From Mesorhizobium sp. B1-1-8 (GTDB taxonomy: Bacteria; Pseudomonadota; Alphaproteobacteria; Rhizobiales; Rhizobiaceae), in assembly GCF_006442795.2 (NCBI RefSeq), contig NZ_CP083956.1, forward strand, positions 620,001 to 684,000: a stretch of 64,000 bases of DNA. The letters run 5' to 3'. How positions within the stretch are numbered: the first letter of the stretch is position 1; each line of letters starts with the position of its first letter. Under the pieces are notes generated by a model. It did not search any database and was not told the DNA's origin. It worked only from the letters and a program-made list of their open reading frames with translations. Positions 48,990 to 58,151 of this stretch are shown one piece after another. A program made the translations under genes and the position numbers.

Positions 48990-50000
48990 ATGCCGCAGGA
49001 AGTCCGTTACGAGCCGGCCATCGCCGTGCTTCTGCCTTGCTACAATGAGGAGCTGACGATCGGCGAGGTCGTGCGGCGCTTCCGCGAGACGCTGCCGGCA
49101 GCCACCGTCTATGTCTACGACAACAATTCGAAGGATCTCACCGCGCTGAAAGCCCGCTCGGCCGGCGCCGTCGTCATCCGCGAGCCGCGCCAGGGCAAGG
49201 GCAATGTCGTGCGCCGCATGTTCGCCGATATCGACGCCGACATCTATGTGATGGCCGATGGCGACGGCACCTATGCGCCGGAAGACGCCCCGCAGCTGAT
49301 CAACACGCTTTTGACCGAGCGCTGCGACATGGTGGTGGGCACCAGGCGCGGCGTGACCGACGATGCCGGCCGCTCCGGCCATGCTTTCGGCAACCGTATC
49401 TTCAACGGCCTCTACAAGAGCCTGTTCGGCACCGACTTTACCGACATTTTTTCCGGCTACCGGGTCTTTTCCAGGCGCTTCGTCAAGAGCTTTCCGGCCG
49501 TCTCCGGCGGCTTCGAGATCGAAACGGAGATGTCGGTGCATGCCTCGCAGCTCAAGCTGCCGGTCAGCGAAATGGCGCTCGACTACGGCCGCCGCCCGGA
49601 AGGCTCGTCGTCGAAACTGTCGACCTTTCGCGACGGCGCCAGGATCCTTTGGATGTTCGCCATGCTGGTGAAGGAGACGCAGCCATTGCGTTTCTTCGGC
49701 ACCTTCGCCTTGTTCTTCCTGGCAGCCAGCATCGGCCTGATGATCCCGGTGCTGATCGAGTTTGCCGAGACCGGACTGGTGCCGCGCATGCCGACCTGGG
49801 TGCTGTCGGTCGGCATGCTGCTGTTGTCCATGCTGTCGATGGTGACCGGACTGATCCTCGACTCCGTTTCGCGCGGCCGCGCCGAGCAGAAGCGCATCTT
49901 CTATTTGTCGATCCCGTCAGGGCGGGTGGAACGCCGCCCGAGCGCCGGCGAGCAGTCCCTGCCAAAGAGCGCGCCGGGCAAGGCCCCGCGGGCGGCATGA
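48990..50000 (+). CDS. GT2-family polyprenyl-phosphate glycosyltransferase
   Basis: A 336-residue membrane-associated transferase. The GT-A domain shows AVLLPCYNEELTIGEVV, VYVYDNNSKD, the metal-binding ADGDGTYAPEDAPQL and DIFSGYRVFSRRF. Two C-terminal membrane segments follow (FGTFALFFLAASIGLMIPVL; MLLLSMLSMVTGLI). This matches enzymes that load a sugar on undecaprenyl phosphate (GtrB/DPM type). It overlaps gtrA by ATGA. GGAGA precedes the ATG. Confidence 0.88.
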   Translation: MPQEVRYEPAIAVLLPCYNEELTIGEVVRRFRETLPAATVYVYDNNSKDLTALKARSAGAVVIREPRQGKGNVVRRMFADIDADIYVMADGDGTYAPEDAPQLINTLLTERCDMVVGTRRGVTDDAGRSGHAFGNRIFNGLYKSLFGTDFTDIFSGYRVFSRRFVKSFPAVSGGFEIETEMSVHASQLKLPVSEMALDYGRRPEGSSSKLSTFRDGARILWMFAMLVKETQPLRFFGTFALFFLAASIGLMIPVLIEFAETGLVPRMPTWVLSVGMLLLSMLSMVTGLILDSVSRGRAEQKRIFYLSIPSGRVERRPSAGEQSLPKSAPGKAPRAA

Positions 50001-50374
50001 CGAGCCGCCTCACCCGCTTCCTGTTTGCCGGCGGCATCGGCTTCGTCGCCGATGCGGCAGCACTCTGGCTGCTGCTCAGCGTGACGCCGCTCGGATCGCT
50101 GGCGGCGCGCGTGCTGTCGATCGGCTTCGCGCTCTGCATCACCTGGCAGCTCAATCGTCACCTGACCTTCGCGCCGTCGAGCCGCGGCATCGCGCAGGAA
50201 GGCGCGCGCTACGGCGGCGTCGGCATCGCCACCAGCATCGTTAACTATCTCGTCTATTGCGCCATGCTTTTGGCGCTGCCGGCCATGCCGCCGCTCGCGG
50301 CGCTGGCCATCGCCTCGGCCTTGGCCATGGCGCTCTCCTTCCTCGGCTATTCGCGGCTGGTCTTCGACCGCTGA
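49997..50374 (+). CDS. GtrA-like flippase family protein
   Basis: A 125-residue protein with four membrane segments (FLFAGGIGFVADAAALWLLL and others) and the conserved WQLNRHLTF between helices two and three. GtrA-like proteins are thought to flip polyprenyl-phosphate sugars. The overlap with the GT2 gene means the two work together: GT2 charges the lipid and GtrA turns it over. The divergent GT-C gene could be the final transferase. Confidence 0.85.
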   Translation: MTSRLTRFLFAGGIGFVADAAALWLLLSVTPLGSLAARVLSIGFALCITWQLNRHLTFAPSSRGIAQEGARYGGVGIATSIVNYLVYCAMLLALPAMPPLAALAIASALAMALSFLGYSRLVFDR

Positions 50375-50452
50375 GCTTCTGCACCAAGCAAGCACGATTG
50401 GCAGATGCCGCCGATTTCCTTATATCGGCGGCAAAGCTCGTGGAGACCGAAG

Positions 50453-51394
50453 ATGCCGCTCAAGATCGCCGTCCAGATGGACCATGTCTCCACCGTGTCG
50501 ATCGCCGGCGACACCACCTTCGCGCTGTCGCTGGAGGCGCAGCGGCGCGGCCACCAGCTTTTCCACTACACGCCCGACCGGCTGTCGATGCTGGGCGGCA
50601 AGGTGTTCGCGCGCGTCGAGGAAATGCAGGTGCGCGACGAGAAGGGCAGCCACTATTCCCTCGGTGAAAAGGTGCGGACCGACCTTTCCGAGATGGACGT
50701 GATCTTGCTGCGCCAGGATCCGCCCTTCGACATGAATTACATCACCACTACCCACATATTGGAGCGCATCCATCCGAAGACCCTGGTGGTCAACGACCCG
50801 GCCTGGGTGCGCAACAGCCCGGAAAAGATTTTTGTCACCGAATTCCCGGAGCTGATGCCGGAGACGCTGATCACCAAGGACCCGCTGGAGGTGGCCGCCT
50901 TCCGCAAGGAGTTCGGCGATATCATCGTCAAGCCGCTGTACGGCAATGGCGGCGCCGGCATTTTCCACCTGCACGAGGCCGACCGCAACCTCGCCTCGCT
51001 GCTCGAAATGTTCGGCCAGCTGTTCCGCGAGCCCTACATCGTGCAGCGCTACCTCAAGGACGTGCGCAAGGGCGACAAGCGCATCATCCTGATCGACGGC
51101 GAGCCGGTGGGCGCCATCAACCGGGTGCCGGCAGAGCATGATTCGCGCTCCAACATGCATGTCGGTGGCCGCGCCGAGAAGACCGAGCTAACAGAGCGCG
51201 AGCGCGAGATCTGCGCCAGCATCGGCCCGTCGCTGCGGGAACGCGGCTTCATCCTGGTCGGCATCGACGTCATCGGCGACTATATGACCGAGATCAACGT
51301 GACCTCGCCGACCGGCATTCGCGAAGTGCAGCGTTTTGGCGGCGCCGATATTGCCAGCCTGTTCTGGGATTGCGTGGAGGGGAAGCGGGGGTAG
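50453..51394 (+). CDS. gshB: Glutathione synthetase
   Basis: ATP-grasp enzyme joining gamma-glutamylcysteine and glycine. The 313 residues include [51 protein letters not shown] (ATP loop) and [15 protein letters not shown] at the metal and substrate site. The length is normal and the ATG at 50453 follows GGAGA. A decayed copy of its last third lies 1.3 kb downstream beyond the SnoaL-TetR operon. Confidence 0.96.
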   Translation: MPLKIAVQMDHVSTVSIAGDTTFALSLEAQRRGHQLFHYTPDRLSMLGGKVFARVEEMQVRDEKGSHYSLGEKVRTDLSEMDVILLRQDPPFDMNYITTTHILERIHPKTLVVNDPAWVRNSPEKIFVTEFPELMPETLITKDPLEVAAFRKEFGDIIVKPLYGNGGAGIFHLHEADRNLASLLEMFGQLFREPYIVQRYLKDVRKGDKRIILIDGEPVGAINRVPAEHDSRSNMHVGGRAEKTELTEREREICASIGPSLRERGFILVGIDVIGDYMTEINVTSPTGIREVQRFGGADIASLFWDCVEGKRG

Positions 51395-51472
51395 GCCGCC
51401 CGGCAACCCTGCATGCGACGAGCGGGTGCGGTCTCGCGCATGCTCAATGGCGCGATCCGACCATGCGGCCGA

Positions 51473-52087
51473 TCAGACCTGCTGTTTGCGCGCTGCCGTG
51501 ACCAGTGTCCTAATGGCCCAGCGCTTCACTTCACGCGCTTCGGCATCATCGAGTTGCAAGACGTCCTTGCACACCACCATCGCCTCCGGACCGAGAATAA
51601 GGGCCAGCGCCTTCGCCAGCCTGTCGAAGTCTTCCGGGTCGTATCGACCGCGTGCAGGCTCGAGAGCCGCTTCGATCAGCGGCGTTCGGCGATTCTGACG
51701 GGCTGGGAGATCACCATCGTCGACAGCTTTGGCCCGCCGTTCGATCGACTGCGCCAGCATTGCACGCAGCGGAGCCTCGTTGGCGAGGATCATGTCGTGC
51801 AGCGCCCGGTCGGCGCGCTCGACGCGCGCCACCGGATCGGTCGAGGACTCGTTGCCGAACAGCTCTTCCGGACCGGGCACGGCGATGTCGATGGAGGCTT
51901 CCAGAAGCAGCGCGTCGATGCTCGGGAAGTAGCGGTAGGCGGTGGCCCGCGAGACCAACGCCTCCGCCGCGACATCTTCCAGCACCGGTTGCCGGCCCAG
52001 TTTGATCAGCCGTGTCGCGGCCTCGAGCAGGTCCTTGCGGGTTCGCCGCCGCTGGTTCGGCCGTCCGGCCTTACCCACTCCCGTCAT
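51473..52087 (-). CDS. TetR-family transcription regulator
   Basis: A 204-residue repressor type. The helix-turn-helix is LEDVAAEALVSRATAYRYFP near residue 40, and the C-terminal part is the variable ligand domain. It starts 3 nt after the SnoaL-like gene and is probably cotranscribed with it. A 20-bp palindrome upstream of that operon is the obvious autoregulatory site. The ligand is unknown. Confidence 0.88.
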   Translation of the reverse strand: MTGVGKAGRPNQRRRTRKDLLEAATRLIKLGRQPVLEDVAAEALVSRATAYRYFPSIDALLLEASIDIAVPGPEELFGNESSTDPVARVERADRALHDMILANEAPLRAMLAQSIERRAKAVDDGDLPARQNRRTPLIEAALEPARGRYDPEDFDRLAKALALILGPEAMVVCKDVLQLDDAEAREVKRWAIRTLVTAARKQQV

Positions 52088-52090
52088 TGG

Positions 52091-52513
52091 TCAGTCCTGT
52101 GGCAGTTGCTGCATGATTGCCGCAAGGTCGAGCCAGACGTTTTCCCGCCTGATGTCGCCCCGATCGTTGAACTCTATGACATGGAGCAGCCGGAACTCCA
52201 AAGGCCGATCGCGGCCTTCAAGGCCAAAGGGCCGGCCCGGCGCGCGGCCGCGCCACAATGACTCATCGACGAGGAAGTCGCTGCCGTAAAGCCTGCGAAT
52301 GCATTTGACCGAGCTTTCTGAGAGATCCGAGAAGGTGGCATCGTAGAAGGCGCGGGCCGCGTCCCGTCCATGGGAGGGACCAAAAGGCCAGCCGACGACA
52401 TCATGCTCGACGTCCTCGGCCAGCGTTTGCAGCACGCCTTCGATGTTGTCGCTGGCTTCGAAGCCGAAATGCTCATCAATCTTCCGATCCATGTCCCGGG
52501 GGGTAAGCATCAT
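52091..52513 (-). CDS. SnoaL/NTF2-like protein
   Basis: About 140 residues with an NTF2-like fold: an N-terminal helix ([20 protein letters not shown]), [18 protein letters not shown], and the beta sheet region [22 protein letters not shown]. Such proteins are small cyclases, isomerases or binding proteins; no role can be assigned. A start at 52525 is possible, but ATG 52513 has AGGACC just before it. First gene of a two-gene operon with tetR. Confidence 0.75.
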   Translation of the reverse strand: MMLTPRDMDRKIDEHFGFEASDNIEGVLQTLAEDVEHDVVGWPFGPSHGRDAARAFYDATFSDLSESSVKCIRRLYGSDFLVDESLWRGRAPGRPFGLEGRDRPLEFRLLHVIEFNDRGDIRRENVWLDLAAIMQQLPQD

Positions 52514-52624
52514 CTTGGTCCTCATCGTTTTCGGTGAGAAGGAAGGGGAAGCCGCGGCCTTGACGCCGCTGCGGTGGAATATCGACCCCTACTTCATGGT
52601 GGGTTTGGTAGACGCAGCTCGCAT

Positions 52625-52644
52625 AATGAGATTAACGTCTCATT
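52625..52644 (-). promoter_or_regulatory. Operator/promoter of the SnoaL-TetR operon
   Basis: AATGAGA and TCTCATT are perfect 7-bp arms around a 6-nt centre. Read on the minus strand, TTGCAA precedes the palindrome and TATGCG follows it with a 17-nt spacing, so the palindrome would lie between -35 and -10. That is a classical place for repressor binding. It is about 110 nt before the SnoaL start. Confidence 0.6.
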
Positions 52645-52724
52645 GCAATAAAAATCTTATTAATAGATTCAGTTTCGTTATTGGATTCGAGTTCCAGTCA
52701 TGGATGCTCCTGAAATCCATGGTT

Positions 52725-52974
52725 GTCCTGGCAAAGCATCGCCTGCCGTTGATTGCAGAATCGGTGGCCGAAGGGACCAAGCTGAGGGAGCGCGAGCGCG
52801 AGATCTGCGCCAGCATCGGCCCGTCGCTGAAGCAGCGCGGCTTCATCCTGGTCGGCACCGACGTGAACCGGCGACTATATGACCGAGATCAACGTGACCT
52901 CGCCGACCGCATTCGCGAGGTGAAGCGTTCGGTGGCGCCGATATTGCAAGCCTGTTCCGGGATTGCGTGGAGGA
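52725..52974 (+). pseudogene. Decayed 3' fragment of gshB
   Basis: The stretch repeats the last third of gshB. It is nearly identical over GCGCGAGCGCGAGATCTGCG and GACTATATGACCGAGATCAA, giving [14 protein letters not shown] and RGFILVG in frame, but later frameshifts scramble the reading ([10 protein letters not shown] instead of [11 protein letters not shown]). It has the same orientation as gshB. It has no start and no ATP-binding region. It forms a direct repeat with gshB on either side of the SnoaL-TetR operon. Confidence 0.85.
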
Positions 52975-52999
52975 CAAAAGGCGATAGCTGGCCGTTCGC

Positions 53000-53060
53000 C
53001 CATAGCGTTTCACGGAGAAGAACCACTCTATCTCCTTGTTTTAACGCAATTCCTGACGGA
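53000..53060. repeat. Dispersed intergenic repeat, partial copy
   Basis: AGCGTTTCACGGA, CTCTATCTCCTTGTTTTA and CGCAATTCCTGACGGA match in order the left and middle parts of the element at 31735-31836. The copy is diverged and lacks the right end. Confidence 0.65.
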
Positions 53061-53219
53061 AGATGGTGTCGGAAACGACGTAGCCGACATGTGATGCCTG
53101 ACCGCTGTCCGTCTTGACGACCGGCACATTCGGACCATTCGCGGCGACAGCGAGCACCTTTGCGCTTGCTTTGAAGCATTCTATTTTGTCGGGAGTAGCC
53201 GCTCGTGGGAACAGAATGT
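53041..53219 (-). other. Unexplained open frame before the K+ channel gene
   Basis: The minus strand reads open for about 60 codons (for example DKIECFKASAKVLAVAANG and [18 protein letters not shown]) with no ATG. It ends in a stop supplied by the neighbouring repeat element. It could be a gene remnant or chance. No family was recognised. Confidence 0.25.
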
Positions 53220-54310
53220 CGGTATTGCCTTTCCTAAGAATTTACGCGCCGCTCAACGCGGTGCTGGCTGCGCCTGGGCTTCTGGCGGTGGCTGCGCTCA
53301 CCATGCCGGACTTGCCCGGACGAAGCAGACTGGCTCTGACTGTCCTGCTTGCCGTCATTTGGGGCGTCTATCTCCTGCAAATGGCCGCGACACTGCTCAA
53401 GCACCGAGCGGGAGACGCACGGAACAGTACGCCGGTAATCGCCATTGATGTGCTCGCGGTTTTGGTTCCACTCGCCGCGTTTGTGCTCGTCGGCACGCCC
53501 GACCGGAGCCTCTACTGTGCTGTCTGGCTGCTGAAACCGCTGCGCGACTCCACGTTCTTCCCGGTGCTGGGCAGGGTCCTGGCCAACGAAGCGCGCAACC
53601 TGATCGGCGTCACCACGCTGTTCGGCGTCGTTCTGTTCGCCGTCGCGCTCGCGGCCTATGTCATCGAGCGCGACATTCAGCCGGAAAAGTTCGGCAGCAT
53701 CCCCCAGGCGATGTGGTGGGCGGTGGTGACGCTGTCCACCACCGGCTATGGCGACGCCATTCCGCAAAGCTTCGCCGGCCGCGTCCTTGCCGGGGCGGTC
53801 ATGATGAGCGGCATCGGCATCTTCGCGCTCTGGGCTGGCATTCTTGCCACCGGCTTCTATCAAGAAGTCCGTCGCGGGGATTTCGTCCGTAATTGGCAAT
53901 TGGTCGCCGGCGTGCCGTTGTTTCAGAAGCTCGGCCCGGCCGTGCTGGTCGAGATCGTGCGCGCGTTAAGACCTCGCATCCTGCCGGCGGGCGCCGTGAT
54001 CTGCCGCATTGGCGAGCGCGGTGATCAGATGTTCTTCGTCGTTGAGGGGCGCGTCAGCGTCGCGACGCCGAACCCGGTGGAGCTTGGCCCCGGCGCCTTC
54101 TTCGGCGAGATGGCGCTGATCAGCGGCGAACCGCGTGCGGCGACCGTCAGCGCCGCAACGGTGGTCTCACTCCTGTCGCTGCACGCGGTGGATTTCCAGA
54201 TGCTGTGCAGCAGCAGCCCGGAAATCGCGGAAATCATCCGCAAGACCGCGCTCGAACGGCGCCGCGCCGCGGCGACGGGCGGAAAAAAGGAAACAACCTC
54301 TGGCCCTTAA
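53216..54310 (+). CDS. Cyclic-nucleotide-gated K+ channel (MlotiK1-like)
   Basis: A 364-residue inner-membrane channel. Six membrane segments span about residues 10-215, with an S4-like region poor in positive charges. The selectivity filter is TLSTTGYGDAIPQSF near residue 175. The C-terminal cyclic-nucleotide domain has FFGEMALISGEPRAATVSA, including the Arg that contacts the phosphate of cAMP. The sequence is very close to the crystallised MlotiK1 of Mesorhizobium loti, starting with the same MSVLPFLRIYAPL. GGGA precedes this ATG. It overlaps the convergent HD gene at a shared TTAA. Confidence 0.95.
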   Translation: MSVLPFLRIYAPLNAVLAAPGLLAVAALTMPDLPGRSRLALTVLLAVIWGVYLLQMAATLLKHRAGDARNSTPVIAIDVLAVLVPLAAFVLVGTPDRSLYCAVWLLKPLRDSTFFPVLGRVLANEARNLIGVTTLFGVVLFAVALAAYVIERDIQPEKFGSIPQAMWWAVVTLSTTGYGDAIPQSFAGRVLAGAVMMSGIGIFALWAGILATGFYQEVRRGDFVRNWQLVAGVPLFQKLGPAVLVEIVRALRPRILPAGAVICRIGERGDQMFFVVEGRVSVATPNPVELGPGAFFGEMALISGEPRAATVSAATVVSLLSLHAVDFQMLCSSSPEIAEIIRKTALERRRAAATGGKKETTSGP

Positions 54311-55194
54311 GTTACCACCGAAAGGCTCCCCGAAGTCGGCTGCGATACGCCCGGGAACGGCCCGATCTTGGCCGGACGATGCCCGGACTGGAAGAGGTTG
54401 CTATGGAGGTTTGCGATCCACTGCTTGCCTTCCGTCGTCAGCTCCAGATAGCGGATCGCGTCGCCGATATAGGGCTCGACCTGCAGCGTGAAGAAATCGG
54501 TGAAGATCGCACCGAGATCGGCGGCAGTCCTACAGCCGAGCTTTTCCGCCGTCCCGATCTCGGAGAACTCGGCAAACAGCGCCGTCAGCTTGCGGTGGTA
54601 GAAGGGATCGGCGAGCTGGCCGATCAGGTCCGCGGCCCTGACCAGCGCCGGCTCGGTGTTGGTGACCCGGTAGGCCGGATCGTTCGGTACCGGAAAGCGC
54701 GTCATCTCGATCGCCTCGACAATGCGCTCCTCGTCGATGAACTTCGAGGAGGCAAAACGCTGGCGCGCATACATCTTGGCACGGTCGATATGATAGGGCG
54801 CAAGCACGGCGTCGGAGGCGCCGCGCGGTGGCGTGTAGCGGTCGCCGGCCTCGTTGATGACGAAGCTTTCCTCGGTGTCGCCCTCGCACACGCCGTGCAC
54901 CATGCCAATGTCGTGGACGAGCAGCGCGCAGGTATAATGCAGCCAGTCATCGGGGGTCAGGGCTTCCGAAAGCAGCCGGCCGCGGATTATCTGCTGGCCA
55001 GCGAGCGTAACCATCATCGTATGCTCGATGTTGTGATAGAGCGCGTTCGAACTGCCGATGCGCTCCAGGACAAGGCGAGCCGCCCCGCCCATGTAGCTCG
55101 CATATTCCGGATGGCGATGCGAGAAATACTGGAGATAGAGTTCTGACAGATAGTCGCCGAGCCGGTTGGCCATGATGGAGATTGGATTGAGCAT
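54307..55194 (-). CDS. HD-domain metal-dependent phosphohydrolase
   Basis: A 295-residue cytosolic protein with an HD domain: HNIEHTMMV supplies the first His, LLVHDIGMVHG the His-Asp pair, and AADLIGQLADPFY the late Asp. HD enzymes cleave phosphoesters, including cyclic nucleotides, but the class cannot be fixed. The ATG at 55194 is chosen; the open frame upstream would overlap noncoding sequence. It is convergent with the cAMP-gated channel gene, overlapping its stop by 4 bases. Confidence 0.75.
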   Translation of the reverse strand: MLNPISIMANRLGDYLSELYLQYFSHRHPEYASYMGGAARLVLERIGSSNALYHNIEHTMMVTLAGQQIIRGRLLSEALTPDDWLHYTCALLVHDIGMVHGVCEGDTEESFVINEAGDRYTPPRGASDAVLAPYHIDRAKMYARQRFASSKFIDEERIVEAIEMTRFPVPNDPAYRVTNTEPALVRAADLIGQLADPFYHRKLTALFAEFSEIGTAEKLGCRTAADLGAIFTDFFTLQVEPYIGDAIRYLELTTEGKQWIANLHSNLFQSGHRPAKIGPFPGVSQPTSGSLSVVT

Positions 55195-55480
55195 GACAAT
55201 CGTTCCTGACCGCTTTGAGGCATGACAAGTCGCACCGCGCGGCGGACACCGTAGCACGGTTCCAGCATTGCGTGCGCGAGGTGCCGCGTTTGCGGCGCCG
55301 CCATTGCCGGCGTGCTCCGGGATTGTGTCGAGGCAAAGCGCGTGGCCGACGATCCTTTGCGGCAAATGTTCCTGTAATGTTCTTGCCCAAAGCGAAAATC
55401 TGTGGTTGTCTGGCTTTGACCTCGCACGCGCCATGATCGCAGGGCCGCATGCGAGCCGGTATCCGGGGGCTTGAGACAAA

Positions 55481-57013
55481 ATGGTGGCGCGGGTTCGCAC
55501 GGTCGCTTTCCAGGGCATCGAGGCCGTGCCGGTCGATGTCCAGGTGATGATCGCGCCGGGCAAGATCGGCATGCACATCGTCGGCCTGCCGGACAAGGCG
55601 GTGGCCGAGAGCCGCGAGCGGGTGCAGGCGGCGCTGCATGCGTCCGGCCTGTCGATGCCGTCGAAGAAGGTGACGGTCAATCTGGCCCCGGCGGATCTCC
55701 CCAAGGAAGGCAGCCATTACGACCTGCCGATCGCGCTTGGCCTGATGGCGGCGCTCGGCGCCATCCCGGGCGACATGCTGGCCGGCTATGTGGTGCTCGG
55801 CGAACTCTCGCTCGACGGCACCATCGCGGCGGTGGCCGGCGCGCTGCCGGCGGCGATCGGCGCCAATGCGGAGAATAAGGGCCTGATCTGCCCGTTCGGC
55901 TGCGGGCCGGAGGCAGCCTGGGCCGGCAAGGATTTCGATATCCTGGCGCCGCGCAGCCTGATCGCCATCGCCAACCATTTCCGCGGCACGCAGGTGCTGT
56001 CGCGCCCCGAGGCCGGCATCCAGCTTGCGGCGCGCGACCTGCCGGATCTTGCCGACATCAAGGGCCAGGAAAGCGCCAAGCGGACGCTGGAGGTGGCGGC
56101 CGCAGGCGGGCACAATCTGATGATGGTCGGGCCGCCCGGATCCGGAAAATCGATGCTGGCGCAGCGGCTGCCGTCGATCCTGCCGCCGCTGGCGCCGAAG
56201 GAGCTGCTCGAAGTCTCGATGATCGCTTCGGTTGCGGGCGAGCTCGGCGAAGGCAAGCTGACAGACCGGCGACCGTTCCGCGCCCCGCATCATTCGGTCT
56301 CGATGGCGGCGATGGTCGGCGGCGGCATGAGGGCGCGGCCGGGCGAAGTGTCGCTTGCGCATCACGGCGTGCTTTTCCTCGATGAATTTCCCGAATTCAC
56401 GCCGCAGGTGCTCGACGCGCTGCGCCAGCCGCTGGAGACCGGCGACTGCATGATCGCGCGGGTCAATTATCGCGTCACCTATCCGGCGCGCATCCAGCTG
56501 GTGGCGGCGATGAACCCGTGCCGCTGCGGCATGTCGGGCGAGCCGGGCTATCGCTGCCTGCGCGGCGAGCGCTGCCGCACCGATTACCAGGCGCGCATAT
56601 CCGGCCCGCTGCTCGACCGCATCGATCTTCGGATCGAGGTGCCGGCGGTCTCGGCCAACGACCTGATCAGGCCCGACAGGGCGGAGACGAGTGCTGCGGT
56701 GGCTGAGCGCGTGGCGCGTGCCCGCATCATCCAGCGCGAGCGCTTCGAGCGGCTCGGCGTGACCAGCGCCACCACCAATGCGCATTGTTCGCCGTCAGTG
56801 ATCGAGGACATCGCCAAACCCGATGCCGCGGGGCTGACCCTGCTCAGGGACGCCAGCGAGAAGCTCGGCTTTTCGGCGCGGGCCTATCATCGCGTGCTGA
56901 AAGTGGCGCGCACGCTGGCCGACCTCGACGCCAGCGAGACGGTCGGCCGCATCCATCTGGCCGAAGCGATTTCCTACCGGATGAGTGCGGAGCGCGTGGC
57001 GCAGGCGGCGTAG
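55481..57013 (+). CDS. comM: YifB/ComM-family Mg-chelatase-like AAA+ ATPase
   Basis: A 510-residue protein. The N-terminal Lon-like fold has IVGLPDKAVAESRERV and PADLPKEGSHYDLPIALG. The AAA+ module has Walker A VGPPGSGKSMLAQRL near residue 220 and Walker B LFLDEFPEF. A Cys-rich loop (NPCRCGMSG, CLRGERC) follows, then the C-terminal helical part. ComM is a helicase promoting branch migration during natural transformation; in non-competent bacteria its role is less clear. Single gene, divergent from the HD gene across 286 nt. Confidence 0.93.
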   Translation: MVARVRTVAFQGIEAVPVDVQVMIAPGKIGMHIVGLPDKAVAESRERVQAALHASGLSMPSKKVTVNLAPADLPKEGSHYDLPIALGLMAALGAIPGDMLAGYVVLGELSLDGTIAAVAGALPAAIGANAENKGLICPFGCGPEAAWAGKDFDILAPRSLIAIANHFRGTQVLSRPEAGIQLAARDLPDLADIKGQESAKRTLEVAAAGGHNLMMVGPPGSGKSMLAQRLPSILPPLAPKELLEVSMIASVAGELGEGKLTDRRPFRAPHHSVSMAAMVGGGMRARPGEVSLAHHGVLFLDEFPEFTPQVLDALRQPLETGDCMIARVNYRVTYPARIQLVAAMNPCRCGMSGEPGYRCLRGERCRTDYQARISGPLLDRIDLRIEVPAVSANDLIRPDRAETSAAVAERVARARIIQRERFERLGVTSATTNAHCSPSVIEDIAKPDAAGLTLLRDASEKLGFSARAYHRVLKVARTLADLDASETVGRIHLAEAISYRMSAERVAQAA

Positions 57014-57190
57014 GATCGTTCGCTGTCCTTCTCACAAGGGCCGCCTCCCTGTACACCGGACCAGGTCAAGCATAGGGTCAGCGGAACAGCCCGGCCCGGC
57101 GGCAGACGTGCGAGGCAAGCGCGAACGGCGCCAGAAGGCCGGCCGAAGAAGATCGATGCCAAACAACCGATCTCAATCAGGGGAAGAGAC

Positions 57191-58072
57191 ATGAAGCTAT
57201 CCATCGCAATTTTTTCGCTCGTTGTCGGCATGGGCTCCGCCCAGGCCGCCGACATCAAGGTCATCGATGCCGATGCAAAATTTCCCGAGGGCCCGTTCGT
57301 CGAAAACGGTATCCTCTACTTCGCCCAGTATGGCGCCGGGGAAATCGACAAATGGGACGGCAAGGCGCTCACCCAGCTGTGGTCTCAGAAGGATTCGGGC
57401 GCCAATTCCGTGCAGCGGTTCGGCGACGGCTTCATCATCGCCGGCTACGACATCGGCACCATCATCCTCACCGATGCCGCGGGCAAGACCAAGCTGACGA
57501 TCGACAAGGACGACGAGGGCAACAAGCTTCTCGGTCCCAACGATATCGCTTTGGACAAGCACGGCGGCGCTTATGTGAGCCTGTCCGGACCCTGGGAGAC
57601 CGATCCCATCGTCGGAAAGGTCGTTCATGTCGCCGCGGACGGCACGATCAAGGTCGTCGCGAAAGACATCCATTACGCCAACGGGCTGGTTGTCTCGGCG
57701 GACGGGAAAACCCTCTACGTCAACGAGTCCGAGGCCAACCGGCTGATCCAGTTCAGCATCGGTGACGATGGTTCGCTGTCCGACCGCAAGCTATTCCTGC
57801 GTCTCTACACGCTGGGTGAACCCCCGGAGGCCTACCCGGATGGCGTCAAGCTCGGGCCTGATGGCAACCTCTATATCGGCGAGTACAGCGCGGGCCGCAT
57901 CCTGGTCGTCGACCCGGCAACGAAAAAGCTGGTCAAGAAAATCGACGTGCCGTCCGCCGCCGCGCCGAACCTCGCCTTCTCCGCCGATGGCAAGACGATG
58001 TATGTCACCGCCGTCGACGACAAGTCGGGCGCGCCCTATCCCGGCAAGGTCTACGCCATCACCAATTTCTGA
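57191..58072 (+). CDS. Periplasmic SMP-30/gluconolactonase-like protein
   Basis: A 293-residue beta-propeller with a signal peptide (LSIAIFSLVVGMGSAQA, cut before ADIK). Metal-site text is FPEGPFVENGILYF (Glu), LLGPNDIALDKHGG (Asn-Asp) and AYPDGVKLGPDGNLYIGEY (Asp). It probably hydrolyses a lactone in the periplasm; the substrate is unknown. It differs clearly from the cytosolic lactonase at 42246-43121. AGGGGAAGAGAC before the ATG is a strong ribosome site. Single gene. Confidence 0.85.
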   Translation: MKLSIAIFSLVVGMGSAQAADIKVIDADAKFPEGPFVENGILYFAQYGAGEIDKWDGKALTQLWSQKDSGANSVQRFGDGFIIAGYDIGTIILTDAAGKTKLTIDKDDEGNKLLGPNDIALDKHGGAYVSLSGPWETDPIVGKVVHVAADGTIKVVAKDIHYANGLVVSADGKTLYVNESEANRLIQFSIGDDGSLSDRKLFLRLYTLGEPPEAYPDGVKLGPDGNLYIGEYSAGRILVVDPATKKLVKKIDVPSAAAPNLAFSADGKTMYVTAVDDKSGAPYPGKVYAITNF

Positions 58073-58151
58073 TCGATCGCAAGCCGGGCGATTTCTCGCA
58101 CCCGGGAAGCGCGACGCCCCCCTCCCGCTCGAGGGCAGGGCAATCGCATAT

